Positions 23,523 to 30,759 of a stretch of 43,566 bases of DNA are shown in pieces. Below the pieces are notes generated by a model that made no database searches, was not told the origin of the DNA, and worked only from the letters and a program-made list of their open reading frames with translations. Location of the stretch: positions 1-43,566 of IMG/VR virus record IMGVR_UViG_3300037225_000283, one strand, 5' to 3'. Source of the stretch: a virus. A program made the translations under genes and the position numbers. Positions within the stretch are counted from its first letter, which is position 1; every line of letters begins with the position of its first letter.

Positions 23523-23862
23523 AGAACCTCCCATCCCATGCACTAACTATCTCCACAAAATCTTTGAGTTGCAGGACACAAAGCCAGTCCTCGTTTTTAC
23601 GTCCACCATTTCTATGCAGCCCCACCACCGGCACCCTCCCCTTGCACTCTTTATACGAGAGGGCCTGCGCCATCGCGTCCTGAATCAGCTTGGGAAAGCC
23701 ACTCTTGCGCGACTTGGATTCCAGCAGGAGCGGGGGGCCTGCGTACTCAAGGCCCCCCAATGCGTCCGGCATCGTCTCCCCATAATTTCCCTTCGAGTGC
23801 TCAAGGCGGGTGAGGCCGAGGGCGTCGGCGAACTTGTGCTCGCTATGAACCCACGCTTTCAA
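23506..23862 (-). CDS. PD-(D/E)XK nuclease, Holliday-junction-resolvase-like
   Basis: About 118 aa starting at TTG 23862, where GGGAGGACGA sits at the right distance and the start overlaps the upstream stop (TTGA). MPDALGG (Asp33), LLLESKSRKSG (Glu48-x-Lys50) and the helix IQDAMAQALSYK make the nuclease core, followed by VPVVGLHRNGG and a C-terminal DFVEIVSAW. This size and motif order matches phage resolvase-like restriction-fold nucleases that clean up recombination intermediates before packaging. Consistent with the neighbouring Cas4-like nuclease and helicase. Confidence 0.7.
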   Translation of the reverse strand: MKAWVHSEHKFADALGLTRLEHSKGNYGETMPDALGGLEYAGPPLLLESKSRKSGFPKLIQDAMAQALSYKECKGRVPVVGLHRNGGRKNEDWLCVLQLKDFVEIVSAWDGRFYEKTG

Positions 23863-24149
23863 TCGTCCTCCCTGCAATGTTTGGCACTGCTTCTATTGCT
23901 CTCGTCCGCCTCAATCATTTCAACGAAGCCGCTGACTTCGTAGAGGGCGTGGCACTCAGGGCACTCAATGTAGTAAACAAACTCGTCATCAATATGCCCT
24001 CGGTAGCCACACTTGCCGCAGTTGAAGTCCATGCACACGTCCGTTCCTTTCCATTGAATCCAGCCGTGCGCTCCCTGTCGAATCAACTTGGTGACGTTGC
24101 TGGTAAATTGGGCGGCCCTATTTGCAAACTGGTCAAACTTAGCAGCCAC
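23859..24149 (-). CDS. Zinc-ribbon protein, about 96 aa
   Basis: Start GTG at 24149 proposed from AAGGGGAAG just before it and minimal overlap with the upstream gene; ATG 24179 is a longer alternative. A helical N-terminal part (KFDQFANRAAQFTSNVTKLI) precedes a four-Cys zinc ribbon: CGKCGYRG and, 20 residues later, CPECHALYEV. Zinc ribbons with one C-x2-C in each half occur in phage transcription and DNA-binding accessories. Not further assignable. Confidence 0.65.
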   Translation of the reverse strand: MAAKFDQFANRAAQFTSNVTKLIRQGAHGWIQWKGTDVCMDFNCGKCGYRGHIDDEFVYYIECPECHALYEVSGFVEMIEADESNRSSAKHCREDD

Positions 24150-24357
24150 CGACTTCCCCTTCCTCGTCCTCCCCTCCATGGGGAAAGGGGGCATCAGCTT
24201 CGGCTTCAATGACCGAACTGGCAACCCCCGCCACGAACCCCCTCTCTTCCGAAGAGAGACACGGGTCGTGCTGAAACTTCAATGCGGTGAGAGCGTTCAT
24301 AGTCATAAGTTCGTCCCAAATACCGTCCAGAATAAAATCAAGCCGCTCTTCACTCAT
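24139..24357 (-). CDS. Hypothetical acidic protein, 72 aa
   Basis: Unrecognised. Start ATG after AGGGGGACACA. Mostly helical and acidic (SEERLDFILDGIWDELMTMNALTALKF), ending in a very acidic tail (GGEDEEGEVGGC). Overlaps the zinc-ribbon gene by about 11 bases. An acidic mimic-like protein is possible but not shown. Confidence 0.6.
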   Translation of the reverse strand: MSEERLDFILDGIWDELMTMNALTALKFQHDPCLSSEERGFVAGVASSVIEAEADAPFPHGGEDEEGEVGGC

Positions 24358-24366
24358 TGTGTCCCC

Positions 24367-24594
24367 CTAGTTGTTCGTGCGGTCGAGCTTCGGCCACGTA
24401 CCATAGATAACGTCGCGGCGTTGCAAAGAGCGGATATAACACGCCCCCGCAAGCTTCTCTGTGGCGTTCGGTGCACCATTCAGAACTTGGGAAAGCAGGG
24501 AAACCATGCCCTCGGCAGAGGAATTGATTCTTCCCTCCGCGACTTCTTCGGACATCTTCTCGGTGAAATCCTCGATAGGATTGAGTGCGGCCAC
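24367..24594 (-). CDS. Hypothetical helical protein, 75 aa
   Basis: Start GTG at 24594, eight bases after GGGAG; the upstream ATG reading would overlap the previous gene entirely and is rejected. Fully helical and charged (PIEDFTEKMSEEVAEGRINSSAEGMVSLLSQVLN). No recognised motif. Part of the overlapping early operon. Confidence 0.55.
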   Translation of the reverse strand: MAALNPIEDFTEKMSEEVAEGRINSSAEGMVSLLSQVLNGAPNATEKLAGACYIRSLQRRDVIYGTWPKLDRTNN

Positions 24595-24595
24595 G

Positions 24596-24928
24596 TCAGT
24601 TCTCCCAACTAAGGCGGACAACACTGTCGCCGCCAAACAAGTCCCGCCGGATGCTAGCCTTGTCGGAAAAGGCCGCAATCAGTTCCCCTTGTTTGTTTAC
24701 CACGCCCCAACCCCCATATTTTGTGAGTGCCGGAACGAGGTCAAGGGGGCGGTGTCTGCCGTCCTCATCTAAAAAACCCTCTAGATTCCACGTAAGAACC
24801 GAATCATAGTTTTGAGCGTCGGTTACAATTCCAACAACGGGGCGCGGAGTGGTCTTGAGGTCTGTTGCCAGCAACCTTACTGGAGTACCGTCTCTTGTCT
24901 GGTACTTTCCTTCCATGGTTATCTTCAT
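24596..24928 (-). CDS. Phage SH3-like small protein, paralogue A
   Basis: 110 aa. GKYQTRDGTPVRLLATD at the start, a central VVGIV strand, TWNLEG and DLVPA near the middle. The same order (K-Y-T-T-R-x-G, V-R-L, GIV, tW..G, DLVPV) appears in the genes at 26475 and 28719, so three diverged copies of one family live in this operon. Beta-barrel-like small phage proteins of this kind are common in siphovirus and podovirus early regions; function unknown. Start ATG overlaps the upstream stop (TGATG). Confidence 0.7.
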   Translation of the reverse strand: MKITMEGKYQTRDGTPVRLLATDLKTTPRPVVGIVTDAQNYDSVLTWNLEGFLDEDGRHRPLDLVPALTKYGGWGVVNKQGELIAAFSDKASIRRDLFGGDSVVRLSWEN

Positions 24929-25503
24929 CAGTTCACCCCTAAGGCCGCTTCGACCTCTTGTTTGAAAAGAAAGTTGTATGCAATGGCATTCATTCGAGCC
25001 ATACCCCTTCCGGTATAATGATTGTGGCCGTTTCCTTTGCCTCGGTGCAATTTCCTTGGCATATTGATAATTTGTTCATTGTCCACATGGTGGCCGTCGC
25101 AGCCGGAAAACCATTTGTTTAGAAAGACATACCCCATTGAGCGACGTTTGGCACGACGTCGCCCGTTGGCAATCATCTGGCCACCCTTCCACAGACCAGC
25201 AGATATTCTTGCCCGCGTTTCGGGAGAAACAATTTTGCCTCGATTCCACGCGGTGATTTTGGCAATAGTTTCTGCCGAATGGTGAGAACCTAACCATTTT
25301 GTATTTCCCATATTCCCCAAAGAAATCTTTGCGCGAGTCTCCGTGGACACCGTATGCCCCATCAACGTGGCGGATTTTCTCCCCCGCAGTTCGGGAGACT
25401 GGGCACGACCGGTATTTATAAGAGAAATCTTCTTACGGGTTTCAGGCGATACCGTGTGCCCCATTAGTGCCACAGACAACCTTGCTTTCTGTTCGTCTGT
25501 CAT
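24928..25503 (-). CDS. Mobile HNH-type endonuclease with NUMOD3 repeats (copy 1)
   Basis: 191 aa. About five tandem repeats of an 18-20 residue helix-turn unit (SPETRKKISL, STETRAKISL, SAETIAKITA, SPETRARISA), the NUMOD3 DNA-binding motif. The C-terminal core, from RRRAKRRSMGYVFLNKWF, has GCDGHHVDNEQIINMP and NHYTGRGMARMNAIA, shared with the genes at 34083 and 38749 and acting as the probable His-metal nuclease domain. Free-standing phage homing-type gene sitting between early genes; weak ribosome site. Not related in core sequence to the nested HNH at 18966. Confidence 0.8.
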   Translation of the reverse strand: MTDEQKARLSVALMGHTVSPETRKKISLINTGRAQSPELRGRKSATLMGHTVSTETRAKISLGNMGNTKWLGSHHSAETIAKITAWNRGKIVSPETRARISAGLWKGGQMIANGRRRAKRRSMGYVFLNKWFSGCDGHHVDNEQIINMPRKLHRGKGNGHNHYTGRGMARMNAIAYNFLFKQEVEAALGVN

Positions 25504-25506
25504 CGT

Positions 25507-26475
25507 TTAGTTCAGCATGGACGACGTGCCGTATGTGCCGTCCAACGGGTCAATCTTGGTCAAACTGTGATTAGTGGGAGTGAGGACAACCCACCCAGGA
25601 ACCCACTTGCAGTAGGGCTTGTCGGTGTAGTACCTGTAGGGCATCTTCCTTTCGTCCACCAGCCCGCCCACGTCAATGGCACAATACCCGCCCTTGCTGT
25701 TGCTTTCATTGGTGACGTGGCTATGCCCGCAAATCGTGTTAGAACTGTACTCGTCAGCAAACTCCCGCGCTACGCTTCCAGGAACGACACGGTAACTGTC
25801 GGGATGGTGAAGAACCCACTTCTGCTTGCCGAGCGCGAGATAGGCGATGGGGAACTGGCTGAATACTACCCTGTCGCCGTATTTGGCTTTAGCCCATGTG
25901 TTGATTAAGGCCCACGGGCTGAGTGCCCCGTTGGTAATGCGCGAGAGAAAGAAGTCGTGGTTGCCAGGGATTTTCACGACCCGTTCTGCTACCTGGAGTT
26001 CAAGGTCAATATCCTGCTCAATCCACTCGACCGTCTGCGCGAGATCGTCCGAGCCGGAAGAACGGGATGCGAACTTGGAAAAGGCGTCGTACTGCCCGTC
26101 GTCGCCAAGGTCGATAATTGTGTCACACCCTTGACAAGTGTCGAGAAAGCGGTAAAATAAATCACGGTTCATAAAGGGTTCGTGCTTGTCACCACTGACG
26201 CCCACCCTCTCCGCTTCAATGTGGAGAACCTGACTTGCGAGGTCAGGAACAGGCGGGCGTTGCCATAGGGCTTCGAGCGCCTGCTTGTTCAACCTGATGG
26301 GGGGAAGGCCAAGGGAACGAGCATACTTCCGTACCGCGTCGGGGTTACTCACTCCGATTTCAGCGGCAATCTCTTCCCAAACCCCGCTGGTCTTGCCTGC
26401 GGCGATGGCATCCATAACCATCATGGAAACCAAGTCTCTATCTTCCTCGGTATAAACGTTCTTTACGTCTGGCAT
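25507..26475 (-). CDS. Metallophosphoesterase with N-terminal HTH-like region
   Basis: 322 aa, start ATG (26475) overlapping the upstream stop in TAATG after GGGAGGCC. The N-terminal 60 residues contain an HTH-like segment (WEEIAAEIGVSNPDAVRKY). The rest is a calcineurin-like fold: DKH (96-98), GDD (124-126), GNHD (171-174), HH (223-224), GHSH (250-253), all five metal motifs. Possible roles: nuclease of the Mre11/SbcD kind or nucleotide phosphatase; an HTH on a phosphoesterase is typical of many phage proteins annotated only as metallophosphoesterase. Confidence 0.85.
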   Translation of the reverse strand: MPDVKNVYTEEDRDLVSMMVMDAIAAGKTSGVWEEIAAEIGVSNPDAVRKYARSLGLPPIRLNKQALEALWQRPPVPDLASQVLHIEAERVGVSGDKHEPFMNRDLFYRFLDTCQGCDTIIDLGDDGQYDAFSKFASRSSGSDDLAQTVEWIEQDIDLELQVAERVVKIPGNHDFFLSRITNGALSPWALINTWAKAKYGDRVVFSQFPIAYLALGKQKWVLHHPDSYRVVPGSVAREFADEYSSNTICGHSHVTNESNSKGGYCAIDVGGLVDERKMPYRYYTDKPYCKWVPGWVVLTPTNHSLTKIDPLDGTYGTSSMLN

Positions 26476-26804
26476 TAGGCCTCCCATTTGATTAAGGCAG
26501 GGAATGCGTTTATTAGGTGGGCTTGACGGATATATTCCTCTGCATTTTTCTTGCAACTCTGCACTACGGGGAGGGCCACCCAATCCTGAATAATAACCCA
26601 GCCCTCGTAGAGTTCCTTGACGGGAACAAGATCCCAAGAACCCGCCCGATCGCCATAATACCAAGAACCCGATAAAGTCCACACGTCTGGCCTATCTTCG
26701 CCTTCAACAATGCCGATAACGGAGTCTTCTCCTGGCCCGTCTACACACAAAAGCCTTACGGCCCGCCCATCGCGGGTTTGATACTTTTTTCCCATCTCTA
26801 TCAT
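26475..26804 (-). CDS. Phage SH3-like small protein, paralogue B
   Basis: 109 aa (ATG 26804; another ATG at 26807) after AGGGGGTAA. KKYQTRDGRAVRLLCVD, VIGIVEGE, WTLSGSWYY and SWDLVPVKELYEGWVII match the layout of paralogues A (24596) and C (28719), in the same order. A C-terminal helix (KKNAEEYIRQAHLI) is extra. Overlaps the phosphoesterase start. Confidence 0.7.
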   Translation of the reverse strand: MIEMGKKYQTRDGRAVRLLCVDGPGEDSVIGIVEGEDRPDVWTLSGSWYYGDRAGSWDLVPVKELYEGWVIIQDWVALPVVQSCKKNAEEYIRQAHLINAFPALIKWEA

Positions 26805-26814
26805 CATTTACCCC

Positions 26815-27105
26815 CTATTGCCTCTTCTGAAGTTGGCTCAAAGTTATCGACGAATACTTAATTTGGTTGTGCGCCGCCTTGCTCATGGCGTCCAGCGTGG
26901 AGATAAGCCCGTCCAACTCTGCCCTTTTCAACCGTGCCTCCTGCAAGATCGTTTCTAAAAAGTCTGTATGGGCTTGGAAGTGCTCCAAAGCCTCATACCC
27001 CATGTCGCTTTCTAATACTCCCGTCTCGCGCAGCTCGTTCAGGCGAAGGCGGGCGGCCTCGAAGTCTTCGAGCTGGTAATCGTGTATGATGTCTTCGCGG
27101 GTTAT
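26815..27105 (-). CDS. Coiled-coil protein with apparent AUA start codon
   Basis: 96 aa if read from ATA at 27105-27103. The ribosome site GGAGGTGACGCC is identical to that of the gene at 22756, where it is followed by ATG; here it is followed by ATA. The upstream stop is TAA within ATAA, exactly where other genes in this operon have ATGA. No ATG, GTG or TTG lies near; the next in-frame ATG is about 33 codons in. An upstream ATG (27171) lacks a ribosome site. The product is a charged helical/coiled-coil protein (EDFEAARLRLNELRETGVL... HTDFLETILQEARLKRAELDGLI). Function unknown. Confidence 0.6.
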   Translation of the reverse strand: MTREDIIHDYQLEDFEAARLRLNELRETGVLESDMGYEALEHFQAHTDFLETILQEARLKRAELDGLISTLDAMSKAAHNQIKYSSITLSQLQKRQ

Positions 27106-27479
27106 GGCGTCACCTCCATAAGCACGTTGAAGAGGGTTAGAAGGTGGCTCGGGCCATTGTCTCCTTGGCATATTTGCGGCAAATCATTGGCAAGGTCAAT
27201 TTCCCATTCATCGTCTGACCACAACATCTCAAAAGCGCAGGCTGGATATTCCGTAACTACCTTATCCATCAACTCCGAAAGGGTGGGCGCGTGAGACAAA
27301 AACACAACCTCGCCCTTAAGATCGTTGATGTCCATCATGCGGCTTGCCTCAATGAGTTTGACTTGCTGGTCATCGTTATCCATTACCCAACAGAAAACAC
27401 AGTCCAGAATAATAATTTCCCGCTTCGTCAATCGCATACAAGCGTCAAAGGGGAGAACCAACTTTTCAAGGCTGTTCAT
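27102..27479 (-). CDS. Hypothetical protein, 125 aa
   Basis: Unrecognised. Start ATG in an ATGA overlap after GAGGAGGCC. Alternating strands and helices (REIIILDCVFCWVMD, EVVFLSHAPTLSELMDKVV), with acidic C-terminal half. Contains a hydrophobic IIILDCVFCWV strand, not a membrane span. Stop is TAA in the ATAA context discussed for the following gene. Confidence 0.6.
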   Translation of the reverse strand: MNSLEKLVLPFDACMRLTKREIIILDCVFCWVMDNDDQQVKLIEASRMMDINDLKGEVVFLSHAPTLSELMDKVVTEYPACAFEMLWSDDEWEIDLANDLPQICQGDNGPSHLLTLFNVLMEVTP

Positions 27480-27679
27480 TTGTCGGCCTCCTCATAGTCC
27501 CTATCAACCCTTATCTCGGCAGACGTAAAAGCGTCCGCAGGGACAATGATGTGCTCATGGCGACTGCGAGCGAGAACTAAGAACCCTCCCTGCGTTTTCC
27601 ATGAACGAATGCCCTCATAGGCGAAGTCACCGCCAATCACGCCGCTTTCTGTCTTGAACACTACGATGGCCACCAGCAT
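27476..27679 (-). CDS. Hypothetical small beta protein, 67 aa
   Basis: Start ATG at 27679, with AAGGAGGT five bases upstream (the preceding ATG at 27682 would be too close). Short beta-rich sequence: LVAIVVFKTESGVIGG, GGFLVLARSRHEHIIVPADAF, then an acidic end. Compact single-domain protein; no homologue recognised. Overlaps both neighbours. Confidence 0.6.
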   Translation of the reverse strand: MLVAIVVFKTESGVIGGDFAYEGIRSWKTQGGFLVLARSRHEHIIVPADAFTSAEIRVDRDYEEADK

Positions 27680-28719
27680 CATACCTCCTTGCACACATAG
27701 CCGGACACGTGCTTCGTCCAGCACCACTCCCGCGCTTTCAGCGGGTCAATGTCGGGAGGAAAGACGTACCAACTGTACCCATCTCGCGGGGAAAAACTGG
27801 TCGGCGCTCCCTTCGGAACGTCCGGCGGCCAGAACCCCAGCCAGAGGCTTGAAGGGCCAAAGGGTGCGGCGGTGCGAGGCCCCTCAATAAACTCAAGGTC
27901 GGGGGCGGGGTCTTTGGGACATTTCATGGGAATTAATGACCCGCCCGCACAAACAAGCTCGTTTACGTCCTTGTGAGGGTCAAGAAGCAGTTGAGAGAAT
28001 TCGAAAGAAGGAAACTCCGCCAGCACCTTTCTCTGCGCTTCGCGTCCGGCGGGGTCGTTGTCAAAACAAAGAACGATCTTGTAGGAATTGGATTTGATTA
28101 CCTCTTGCAGCCCCGTTAGTGTTGACGCGGACAACACCCCCGCGACGTTGCCATATGGGGCCATTGTGTAGGAGTCCGTTGCACCCTCGCAAACGAAAAG
28201 AACATTGAAGTTGTCGCGAGGACTCTGTAGGGGGTAGAACAGCCCACTCGCATCACTCCCCGCAAAGCACCTGTTTTTTGGTGTGCGCCCATCAATGAAG
28301 CGGCGCTGAATCCCTACCATCTTGTCACCGTGCCACAACGGAAAACACACAGCGGGGCCGTCCGACTTTAACCCCTCGGTTGAAATCTTGCGGCCTTCCA
28401 GGTATGCTCTCCCTTCTGCGCTTAAGGGTTCAAGTTCATTCCAGACCTTCTGAAACCTCCCCTCGGCGGCCTCTTCCAAGTCCAGATAAGTTCCAATGGA
28501 TTTTAGCCCAAGCGCTTCCCAGCCCGTCGTGTCCTCGGCCCAGTCCCGATATCCCCCATCTCTGAAAACCTCAACGGAAGGTGTTCTGTCGGAATGAAAG
28601 GGCTTACTCAAAAGTACGTAGCCGTCGCCCTGTTGTGCGTGTTCAAGGCTGGAGCCAAGTTTTTCTAACGCCTCCACGGCGCGGAATTGCGGGCCGCGCA
28701 ATCTCTTCTTATCGAACAT
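27679..28719 (-). CDS. TOPRIM DNA primase
   Basis: 346 aa. TOPRIM motifs: FVCEGATDSY (Glu178), CFDNDPAG (Asp220, Asp222) and HKDVNEL (250-254). The N-terminal region has PFHSDRTPSVEVF and GYRDW, which correspond to the primase N-domain strand pair, but the usual zinc Cys/His set of CHC2-type primases is missing. An insertion with a C-terminal region (GFWPPD, SWYVFPPDIDP) is unusual. It would make primers for the DnaB-type helicase at 21053. Start overlaps upstream and downstream genes. Confidence 0.8.
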   Translation of the reverse strand: MFDKKRLRGPQFRAVEALEKLGSSLEHAQQGDGYVLLSKPFHSDRTPSVEVFRDGGYRDWAEDTTGWEALGLKSIGTYLDLEEAAEGRFQKVWNELEPLSAEGRAYLEGRKISTEGLKSDGPAVCFPLWHGDKMVGIQRRFIDGRTPKNRCFAGSDASGLFYPLQSPRDNFNVLFVCEGATDSYTMAPYGNVAGVLSASTLTGLQEVIKSNSYKIVLCFDNDPAGREAQRKVLAEFPSFEFSQLLLDPHKDVNELVCAGGSLIPMKCPKDPAPDLEFIEGPRTAAPFGPSSLWLGFWPPDVPKGAPTSFSPRDGYSWYVFPPDIDPLKAREWCWTKHVSGYVCKEV

Positions 28720-29072
28720 TAGCCCTCCCAGGTGACGTGAGCAACAACCATGCCAAACGGCCTATAGGCTGCGAACTTGTCATTGTAATCGGCAGCCTCT
28801 TTCCCTGTCGCAAAAACAGGCCCGCGCATCTCGCCAGTGTCCGCTTGGACACAAACAAAACCCTCATGCTTCGTGGAAACGGGAACGAGGTCAGTTCTTC
28901 CCGTTTTTGAACCGTACATAAACGCCCCGTCCTCCGTCCAAGTCTCGGCACTCTCAAATCCGTTCTCATGAACGATGATACCGGCAATGGGCCAAGTCGG
29001 GTTATTTAACCTTGTCAAGTTTCTGACTACATCACCGGCGCGGGTTGTGTACGTTTTATTGATTTCTATCAT
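28719..29072 (-). CDS. Phage SH3-like small protein, paralogue C
   Basis: 117 aa, ATG 29072 after GGGAGGAAACGGC (ATGA overlap). INKTYTTRAGDVVRNL, IAGIIVHENG, TWTEDGAF and RTDLVPVSTKHEGFVCV follow the same order as paralogues A and B. The C-terminus ends GMVVAHVTWEG, similar to the end of the next upstream gene (IAIATVTWEE), hinting at further shared origin. Confidence 0.7.
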   Translation of the reverse strand: MIEINKTYTTRAGDVVRNLTRLNNPTWPIAGIIVHENGFESAETWTEDGAFMYGSKTGRTDLVPVSTKHEGFVCVQADTGEMRGPVFATGKEAADYNDKFAAYRPFGMVVAHVTWEG

Positions 29073-29284
29073 GCCGTTTCCTCCCATGTGACGGTGGCAA
29101 TGGCGATACAGGCATCTTCGCCGACCCTATACGCGGCCTCGCACGCCTCTTTTGTCTCGAACAGGTAAGGAGAATTGTCCTCGTCAAAAGTGCGCGAGCC
29201 AAAATCGTCTCCCCGCAGAACTGGCGTATACCCAACCTTTGTCCGTACTACTTGCAGGGGTGCCTTCTTAATTATCGCGGCCAT
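29069..29284 (-). CDS. Hypothetical small beta protein, 71 aa
   Basis: Start ATG at 29284 after GTGGAGAA, directly after the upstream stop. Sequence begins AAIIKKAPLQVVRTK and ends CIAIATVTWEET, with a central ETKEACEAAYRVG helix. The terminal TVTWEE strand echoes the C-terminus of paralogue C. No known function. Confidence 0.6.
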   Translation of the reverse strand: MAAIIKKAPLQVVRTKVGYTPVLRGDDFGSRTFDEDNSPYLFETKEACEAAYRVGEDACIAIATVTWEETA

Positions 29285-29285
29285 T

Positions 29286-29471
29286 TTAGTTCTCCACATG
29301 CCCTTCGCCGATGTTCTCTTTCATATAGGCAATTCCGCTCTCGAACTGTTCATTGAGTGTCTCATTCCAGAGGGCCATCGCACCCTTCTCGTCGCCCAAG
29401 TTCAGGAGGGTTTCAATCTTTACAAAAAGCGGGTCGTGCGGGTAAACTCTCGTCTCAATTGGTGTCATCAT
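29286..29471 (-). CDS. Hypothetical protein, 61 aa
   Basis: Start ATG 29471 (or the adjacent ATG 29468) after AAGGAGGCAG. Helical: FVKIETLLNLGDEKGAMALWNETLNEQFESGIAYMKEN. No membrane segment or metal motif. Overlaps the upstream gene by 17 bases. Confidence 0.55.
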   Translation of the reverse strand: MMTPIETRVYPHDPLFVKIETLLNLGDEKGAMALWNETLNEQFESGIAYMKENIGEGHVEN

Positions 29472-29700
29472 CTGCCTCCTTAAGTTTCTTCTTGCGTCCC
29501 CCACCATGTTTTACGTGGGTCACCTTATGCTCGGCGTAAGTATATTGGACGTGCAAATCCTGGAAAAAGAAGTCTCCCTTTTCTCGTCCATGCTCGCTGT
29601 TCATCTTGACGCAGGATTGAAGCAGGGAGGAAACGGCGGGAGTAAGGCCAAGCTCGCCCTCGGCCTTGATGGTGATGGTGCGGATTGTTTCCTCGCTCAT
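29455..29700 (-). CDS. Hypothetical protein, 81 aa
   Basis: Start ATG in an ATGA overlap with the first gene of this sub-operon. Helical start (TIRTITIKAEGELGLTPAVSSLLQSCVKMN), then FFFQDLHVQYTYAEHKVTHV and a very basic GGGRKKKLKE before an acidic DDD end. The basic run may bind nucleic acid; not recognised. Confidence 0.55.
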   Translation of the reverse strand: MSEETIRTITIKAEGELGLTPAVSSLLQSCVKMNSEHGREKGDFFFQDLHVQYTYAEHKVTHVKHGGGRKKKLKEADDDTN

Positions 29701-29864
29701 TTCTTCATCGCCCCCGCGGCTTCATCGAACATCTTTTCAAGGCTCGCCATATCTGTTGCCAGCCCGCTGACAAGGAACGTGCGCTCGCCTTCGCGTGAGA
29801 TTTTTACAAAGTCTGGGAGCGTGTCGTCTTTCACGAGGATCGCGTACTGACTGATTGTTTGCAT
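29697..29864 (-). CDS. Hypothetical protein, 55 aa, first gene after promoter P3
   Basis: Start ATG at 29864 after AAAGGAGGCAATC. Alpha/beta: QTISQYAILVKDD, DFVKISREGERTFLVSG, SLEKMFDEAAGAM. The leader from P3 is only about 36 nt, so this gene heads the long replication operon running down to 14784. Confidence 0.6.
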   Translation of the reverse strand: MQTISQYAILVKDDTLPDFVKISREGERTFLVSGLATDMASLEKMFDEAAGAMKK

Positions 29865-29906
29865 GATTGCCTCCTTTAACAAATAAACCTACAACCCTAT
29901 GATACA

Positions 29907-29934
29907 AGTATACGTACTTCCGTGTTTTCCGCAA
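29907..29934 (-). promoter_or_regulatory. Promoter P3 (conserved family) for the replication operon
   Basis: On the - strand: -35 TTGCGG (29929-29934), spacer AAAACACGGAAGTACG (16 nt), -10 TATACT (29907-29912), then TGTATCATAGGG. Same arrangement as P1, P2 and P4. Confidence 0.75.
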
Positions 29935-30445
29935 GCCCATATAGTAAGGAAATCGTGAACCCTTAGTGAAGGGTCTGAGAAAACCCTATACTACCTTGTC
30001 CTATTTTGACGGTGGAAGTGAACCGAGCCAAAGGTATGCCCGTCTGACCGTCGGGCGGGCTAATTTTGAGGGGTAAATGGGCAAAGATATAGAAACGTAC
30101 CAAATTTTCCGAAATATCAGTGGCGGGCATAGGATGTGCCTAAAATGACATATCAACGTAGATTGATATGCCCACAGAAGGCTTTGTCTTTTCGGTGCTA
30201 CATTCCAGTGGAAAGGTTTCTTAGTTACTAACCATCAGGGGTTTCGCTCTTCCGAGCGTTTTCAAGGTAAAGACATTTTCATACCCTGTCTACAAAAATG
30301 GGAACAAAGAAAGGACAACAGAAAAAACTTCTCTCTTAGCTTCTCTCTTAGAGAGGGTCTTTTCTTCCCTTTTTCCTTTCGTAGGTATAGAGGGGATTGT
30401 CAAGGGGGGGAAAGGGAGTGCTTTCCTTTTTCCCTTCCTGCTGCT
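29935..30445. other. Noncoding 0.5-kb region with palindromes and a possible + strand RNA
   Basis: No gene with a ribosome site on either strand. Inverted repeats: ACCCTT/AAGGGT (29959-29974), GCCCG/CGGGC (30038-30056), CATATCAA/TTGATATG (30149-30170), CGCTC/GAGCG followed by TTTT (30245-30263, terminator-like for +). A tandem 12-bp duplication CTTCTCTCTTAG lies at 30328-30351. The region separates the distal small-gene operon from promoter P3 and may contain a regulatory RNA. Confidence 0.45.
30322..30365. terminator. Bidirectional terminator-like element
   Basis: CTCTCT/AGAGAG pairings within the duplicated CTTCTCTCTTAG sequence are flanked by six As at 30322-30327 (a T run for the - strand) and by TCTTTTC on the + side. 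Suited to end the - strand small-gene operon whose last gene stops at 30446. Confidence 0.5.
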
Positions 30446-30634
30446 TTATTTTACCCTGTGGCCCGCTAGTAGAAAGAGCTTCGCGTCTTCTTTGGCCTTT
30501 TTAATCCTCCAGCGGCGTGCCCTCCACTTTTCGGCGAGGGTCAGGATAAGGATGGCTCCGTTCAAGAAAGCCATGACGAGAAGGAAGAGAACGAGGCAAA
30601 CTGAAAATAGATCAATACCTGGGGCTTGTTCCAT
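30446..30634 (-). CDS. Small membrane protein, 62 aa
   Basis: One long hydrophobic segment (residues 10-34, FSVCLVLFLLVMAFLNGAILILTLA) followed by a strongly basic tail (EKWRARRWRIKKAK), so N-out or N-in single-span with cytoplasmic basic end. Directly after another tiny membrane protein gene. Candidates: superinfection exclusion, membrane remodelling or antiholin; nothing decides between them. Weak ribosome site. Confidence 0.6.
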   Translation of the reverse strand: MEQAPGIDLFSVCLVLFLLVMAFLNGAILILTLAEKWRARRWRIKKAKEDAKLFLLAGHRVK

Positions 30635-30643
30635 CTTTGCCCA

Positions 30644-30748
30644 CTAGTTTTCCTTTGCCCGTCGGAAAAGCTCACGAATAATGGCAAACACAAAATAAGC
30701 AGCAGCACCAATCACAAACCAAATAGCGGCATTCCATATCCACCCCAT
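30644..30748 (-). CDS. Tiny membrane protein, 34 aa
   Basis: ATG at 30748, seven bases after GGGAGGC. Sequence WIWNAAIWFVIGAAAYFVFA is a single membrane span, followed by basic RELFRRAKEN. Too short to be judged by homology, but the ribosome site and the membrane-plus-basic-tail design match its neighbour at 30446. Confidence 0.6.
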   Translation of the reverse strand: MGWIWNAAIWFVIGAAAYFVFAIIRELFRRAKEN

Positions 30749-30759
30749 CTCATGCCTCC

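Noticed and set aside
30328-30351. CRISPR-like or longer tandem array
   Set aside because: Only two copies of a 12-bp unit without spacers; no CRISPR array is seen anywhere in the window.
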